Assembly: GCA_009783295.1 (NCBI GenBank)
Contig: WRHK01000030.1
Coordinates: 1 to 46,401, forward strand
Length of the DNA: 46,401 bases
DNA from: Promicromonosporaceae bacterium
GTDB lineage: Bacteria; Actinomycetota; Actinomycetes; Actinomycetales; Cellulomonadaceae
Direction: 5' to 3'
The translations under genes were made by a program, and so were the position numbers. A model generated the notes under the pieces. The model ran no database searches. It was not told where the DNA came from and worked only from the letters and a program-made list of their open reading frames with translations. Below, piece by piece: positions 42,961 through 46,401 of this stretch. Every line of letters starts with the position of its first letter. Position 1 is the first letter of the stretch.

Positions 42961-44430
42961 TCAGATGTCCTTCGGTGTCGTGGTCGCCCCGGTCGGGCCG
43001 TGCGACGTGTTACGGAGCATCATCCCAGAGTCGGACCCGCTCGAGGTCGTGGTCGTCACTGAGATGGTCGAGTGCTGGCCCGGGTCGGCCGACGCGCCGT
43101 GCGCGTGGTCGCCGAGCAGGTTGCTGAGCAGGGTCGCGACGAGCAGCACGACCAGCAGGACGATGAGGCCGACGAGCGGCCAGGACAGCGTGCCGAGCGG
43201 GCCGAGGCGCAGCCCGGTGCTCGTGGACTGCCGTCGTGGGCCCTCGGACCGGTTGGCGGAGCGCACGGGGCTGCGCGTCTCCGTGTGCGAGGCCTGCTCC
43301 GGACGACGCCGGGCCAGGTCGCGTCGCAGCGTGTCGAGAGCCCGCGCGGCCTCCTCCGAGCGGCCCACCGGGCGCGCCCCGTGGACGTCCCGGCGCGTCG
43401 GCATCGGACGCCCCGGGGCGGGAGGCACGGACGGCGGCGTGGCCGGCTTGCGCGCCTCGACGGGCTCGACCGGCGTCGCCGGGCGGGGCTGCGAGGGCGG
43501 GGCCGGGGCGTTGACCGGCGGGAACACGCGGGCGGGCGGAGCCGTCCGCAGGCGGCGCGCCGTGCGGGACCGGGCACCCAGGGGGTCGGCCGCGATCTCG
43601 AGGGCGAGCTCGTCGAGCTCGTCGGCCAGGGCACCGGCCGACGAGGGCCGCCGGGCCGGGTCCTTCTCGAGCAGGCGCTCGATCAGGGCGGTCAGGCCCG
43701 GGTGGACCGTCGTCGGGAGCGGCGGGACGGGGCTGTTGACGTGCGCGACCGCGATGTCCACCGGGGTGTTCCCCGTGAACGGCCGCTTGCCCGCCGTCGC
43801 CTCGAACGCGACGACGCCGAGCGCGTAGACGTCCGACAGCGGCGTGGCCGGCTGGCCCACCGCCTGCTCGGGCGACAGGTACTGGGCGGTGCCCATGACC
43901 ATGCCGGTCGCCGTCATCGGCGCCTGGTTGGCAGCCAGCGAGACGCCGAAGTCGGTGATCTTGACCATCGCGTGGATGGCCGAGCGGCCCGGCCGCTCGA
44001 GCAGGATGTTGCCGGGCTTCACGTCGCGGTGCACGACGCCGGACTCGTGCGCGTGGTGCAGGCCGCGCGCCGTCTGCGCCAGGATCGGCAGCAGCCGCTT
44101 GGGGGCCAGCACGGGCTCACGCTCGAGCAGGTCGGCCAGGGGCTCGCCGAGCACCAGCTCGATGACCAGGTAGCCCGTGCCCTCCTGCTCGCCGTAGTCG
44201 TACATCTGTGCGATGTTCGGGTGCGACAGGGCGGCGCTGTTGCGGGCCTCGGTGCGCAGGCGCTTGAGGAAGTCCTCCTGGCCCGTGTACTCCTCGCGGA
44301 GCACCTTCACGGCCACCTCGCGGCCCAGGTAGCCGTCGTCCGCCACCCACACCTCGCCCATGCCGCCGACGGCGATCCGGCGGACCAGGCGGTACCGCTC
44401 GCCCAGCGCGAGCCCTGCGACGGGCCTCAC
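42961..44430 (-). CDS. pknA: Serine/threonine protein kinase PknA
   Basis: A 489-residue Hanks-type kinase acting with PknB on cell shape and division. The glycine loop is IAVGGMGEV, with VAVKVL, HRDVKPGNILL, ITDFGVS and GTAQYLSPEQ. The intracellular linker (about 280-420) is Pro/Arg-rich. One membrane helix (LSWPLVGLIVLLVVLLVATLL) leads to a short extracellular tail with no PASTA domains. I took the GTG at 44430, which overlaps the pbpA stop by 4 nt. The frame stays open to 45099, but that stretch lies over pbpA coding sequence. Confidence 0.93.
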   Translation of the reverse strand: MRPVAGLALGERYRLVRRIAVGGMGEVWVADDGYLGREVAVKVLREEYTGQEDFLKRLRTEARNSAALSHPNIAQMYDYGEQEGTGYLVIELVLGEPLADLLEREPVLAPKRLLPILAQTARGLHHAHESGVVHRDVKPGNILLERPGRSAIHAMVKITDFGVSLAANQAPMTATGMVMGTAQYLSPEQAVGQPATPLSDVYALGVVAFEATAGKRPFTGNTPVDIAVAHVNSPVPPLPTTVHPGLTALIERLLEKDPARRPSSAGALADELDELALEIAADPLGARSRTARRLRTAPPARVFPPVNAPAPPSQPRPATPVEPVEARKPATPPSVPPAPGRPMPTRRDVHGARPVGRSEEAARALDTLRRDLARRRPEQASHTETRSPVRSANRSEGPRRQSTSTGLRLGPLGTLSWPLVGLIVLLVVLLVATLLSNLLGDHAHGASADPGQHSTISVTTTTSSGSDSGMMLRNTSHGPTGATTTPKDI

Positions 44431-45896
44431 TGGAGGGCCGCCTGGATCACGGCGCGCGCCATGGGCGCGGCCAGGCGGCCGCCCGTGGCCTCGTTGGCCA
44501 GGTTGCCGCCGTGCTCCACGATGACGGCGACGGCGATCTGCGGGTCGTTCGCCGGGGCGAACGCCGTGAACCACGCGTGGGGCGCGGCCGTGGCCGTCGT
44601 CTGGGCGGTGCCCGTCTTGCCGGCCACCTGGACGCCGGCGATCTGCGCGCCGGTGCCGGTACCGCGGGCCACGGTGTCGACCATCATCTGCGTCAGGGCG
44701 TCGGCCGTGGAGCGGGAGACGGCGTCGCGCAGCTTCTGCGGCTGGGCCTGCTGCACCACCTCGAGCTGCGGGTCGCGGACCGTCTGCACCAGGTACGGCT
44801 GCATCAGCGTGCCGTGGTTGGCGATCGCTGCCGAGACCATGGCCATCTGCAGCGGCGTCGCGGTGACGTCGCCCTGGCCGATGCCGGAGAGCGCGACGCG
44901 GTCGGGCGTGAACCCGTCCGCGGCCGGGTAGCCGCTCACGGCCGACCGCATGGGCACGCGGAACGGGTCGCCGAACCCGAACTTCTCCGCCTGGGTGCGC
45001 ATGGCGTCGCCGCCCACCTGCACCGCGAGGTCGGCGAAGGCCGTGTTGCACGACATGATGAAGGCGGCGTCGAGCGACATCTGCCCGGACGGGTCGCACA
45101 CCTCGTCACCGAAGTTGCGCATCTGGGTGTTGGTGCCCGGGAGCGTGAAACGGTGCGGGGCCGGGATCAGGCTGGTGGGCGTGGTGTGCCCGGCCTCGAC
45201 GGCCGCCGCGGCGGTGACGATCTTGAACGTCGACCCGGGCGGGTACAGCGACGACAGCGCGCGGTTGATCAGCGGGTCGCCCTCGGCGTTCAGCAGCGCC
45301 TGGTAGGCCTGCCCGGCCTGGGAGGTCGAGTGGACGGCGAGCTTGTTCGGGTCGAACGACGGCTTGGACACCATCGCGAGGATCGCGCCCGTCTTCGGGT
45401 TGACCGCCACGATCGAGCCGCGCTGGCCCCCGAGGGCGTCCCACGCGGCCTGCTGCACCTTGGGGTCGATGGTCAGCTCGACCGACGAGCCCTGCGTGGC
45501 CCGGCCCGTGAGCATGTTCTGCAGGCGGTCCACCCACAGGGCGGGCGCCTGGCCGTTGAGGAACGTGTTCTCCGCGCTCTCGATGCCCGTCGTGCCGTTG
45601 ACCAGCGAGAAGAAGCCCGTGACCGGCGCGTACATCTGCGCCTTTGTGGCGTCGCCGCCCGAGTACACGCGCTGGAACTTGAACGGCGTGTCCACCGGCA
45701 CCGACTCGACGATGGGCTGGCCGCCCACCACGATCGGGCCGCGCTGGTTGCCGTACTCGCGATAGATGGCGCGCACGTTCCGACCGTCGCTGTTGAGGCG
45801 GTTCGCGTCGAAGAACTGGGTGAACGTCGTCGAGACCATGAGGGCCAGGAACATCACCATGATGACGGCAGAGAGCCGCCTGATCGTCGTGTTCAC
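44427..45896 (-). CDS. pbpA: Class B penicillin-binding protein PbpA
   Basis: A 489-residue monofunctional transpeptidase that cross-links peptidoglycan with RodA. It has an N-terminal membrane anchor ([18 protein letters not shown]). The catalytic motifs are S222-T-F-K, S282-C-N and KTGT (427-430). The length matches mycobacterial PbpA. The GTG start overlaps the rodA stop by 4 nt, so rodA, pbpA and pknA are coupled. Confidence 0.95.
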   Translation of the reverse strand: MNTTIRRLSAVIMVMFLALMVSTTFTQFFDANRLNSDGRNVRAIYREYGNQRGPIVVGGQPIVESVPVDTPFKFQRVYSGGDATKAQMYAPVTGFFSLVNGTTGIESAENTFLNGQAPALWVDRLQNMLTGRATQGSSVELTIDPKVQQAAWDALGGQRGSIVAVNPKTGAILAMVSKPSFDPNKLAVHSTSQAGQAYQALLNAEGDPLINRALSSLYPPGSTFKIVTAAAAVEAGHTTPTSLIPAPHRFTLPGTNTQMRNFGDEVCDPSGQMSLDAAFIMSCNTAFADLAVQVGGDAMRTQAEKFGFGDPFRVPMRSAVSGYPAADGFTPDRVALSGIGQGDVTATPLQMAMVSAAIANHGTLMQPYLVQTVRDPQLEVVQQAQPQKLRDAVSRSTADALTQMMVDTVARGTGTGAQIAGVQVAGKTGTAQTTATAAPHAWFTAFAPANDPQIAVAVIVEHGGNLANEATGGRLAAPMARAVIQAALQ

Positions 45897-46401
45897 CGGT
45901 CACCTCCGGCGTCGTCGGGCCGGATCACCTGCGTGGGAGTCGTGCTGGGCGCCGCCACCTCGTGGACGATGCGGCCGTGCGTCACCTGGCCGCGCATCGG
46001 CAGGGCCGACGGGCGGCGCGCGCTGTCCGAGATCCGCAGCAGCAGGGCCGCGATGATCCAGTTGGACAGCAGCGACGACCCGCCCTGGGCCATGAACGGC
46101 AGCGTGAGGCCCGTCAGCGGGATGAGCCGCGTGACGCCGCCGACGACGACGAACGTCTGCAGGGCGACGACGAACGCGAGGCCGCCGCTCAGCAGCTTGC
46201 CGAAGCCGTCGCGCACCGTCAGCGCGGTGCGCAGGCCCCGCTCCACGAACACCAGGTACACGGTGAGGATCGCGAGCATTCCGGTGAGGCCGAGCTCCTC
46301 CGCCAGCGACGTGTAGATGAAGTCGGAGAACGAGAACGGCACCAGGTACGGGAAGCCCTGGCCCCAGCCCGTGCCGAACAGGCCGCCGTTCGCCATGCCG
46401 A
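45893..46401 (-). CDS. rodA: RodA/FtsW-type glycosyltransferase, C-terminal part
   Basis: Only the C-terminal part (at least 168 residues) lies in the window; the 5' end is cut at 46401. It has the SEDS-family segments [13 protein letters not shown]...[18 protein letters not shown], several membrane helices and the conserved C-terminal [22 protein letters not shown] proteins polymerise lipid II glycan strands and pair with class B PBPs, here pbpA. This matches the rodA-pbpA-pknA-pknB order of actinobacteria. Confidence 0.93.
   Translation of the reverse strand, partial: GMANGGLFGTGWGQGFPYLVPFSFSDFIYTSLAEELGLTGMLAILTVYLVFVERGLRTALTVRDGFGKLLSGGLAFVVALQTFVVVGGVTRLIPLTGLTLPFMAQGGSSLLSNWIIAALLLRISDSARRPSALPMRGQVTHGRIVHEVAAPSTTPTQVIRPDDAGGDR

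Noticed and set aside
42961..45099. PknA with a 223-residue N-terminal extension
   Set aside because: The extension lies over pbpA coding sequence in another frame; the GTG at 44430 overlapping the pbpA stop begins right at the kinase domain.

Overview
The window is the replication-origin region of a very GC-rich actinobacterial chromosome. Gene order, GTG starts, CrgA, DUF3566, the 39-residue DLW protein and the rodA-pbpA-pknA-pknB cluster place it in Actinobacteria. Two palindromic repeats of a GGTGGTTGAGCCTGTCGA type point to the order Micrococcales, perhaps near Cellulomonadaceae or Promicromonosporaceae; this lower-rank placement is inference.

Layout. Positions 1-6128, all on the minus strand, hold parB, parA, rsmG, jag, yidC, yidD, rnpA and rpmH, with four parS-like palindromes between 1003 and 3758. 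From 6129 to 8510 lie the dnaA promoter region, dnaA and oriC, the latter a cluster of DnaA boxes between dnaA and dnaN. The plus strand then carries dnaN, a short-form gnd, recF and a DciA-like DUF721 gene. A 789-residue secreted repeat protein lies on the minus strand at 12615-14984. After it come gyrB and gyrA, with further DnaA-box-like motifs before gyrB and between the two genes, then DUF3566, tRNA-Ile, DLW-39 and tRNA-Ala.

An accessory island of about 9 kb (about 21.35-30.24 kb) starts at the 3' end of tRNA-Ala. It has a decayed tyrosine integrase with at least three frameshifts. Next is a tightly overlapping operon: an HTH/HNH-repeat/Z1 helicase fusion, a ParB-like protein, a probable PD-(D/E)XK-fold protein and a 95-residue protein. 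A separate unit with an operator-like inverted-repeat array encodes a C5 cytosine methyltransferase and a Vsr endonuclease. I read this as a variant of the Z1-helicase/C5-methylase/Vsr restriction-like systems, with a ParB-like protein where a MORC/MutL-type ATPase is often found. It is the best candidate in the window for a poorly described system.

From 30.4 to 36.5 kb the content is variable: a secreted sedolisin (S53) peptidase, an MFS exporter, a PiT phosphate transporter followed by a small membrane protein and a DUF3349 protein (the same trio as around pitA in Mycobacterium), and an Ala-rich single-pass membrane protein. From 36.6 kb the conserved actinobacterial order resumes: ppiA, a rhomboid protease, crgA (minus), a DUF881 protein, a class E sortase, a 51-residue membrane protein and pabA/trpG. 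Convergent to these, on the minus strand, is the cell-shape operon rodA (partial, cut by the window end), pbpA, pknA and pknB. All functional calls come from motifs and gene context; no database search was run.
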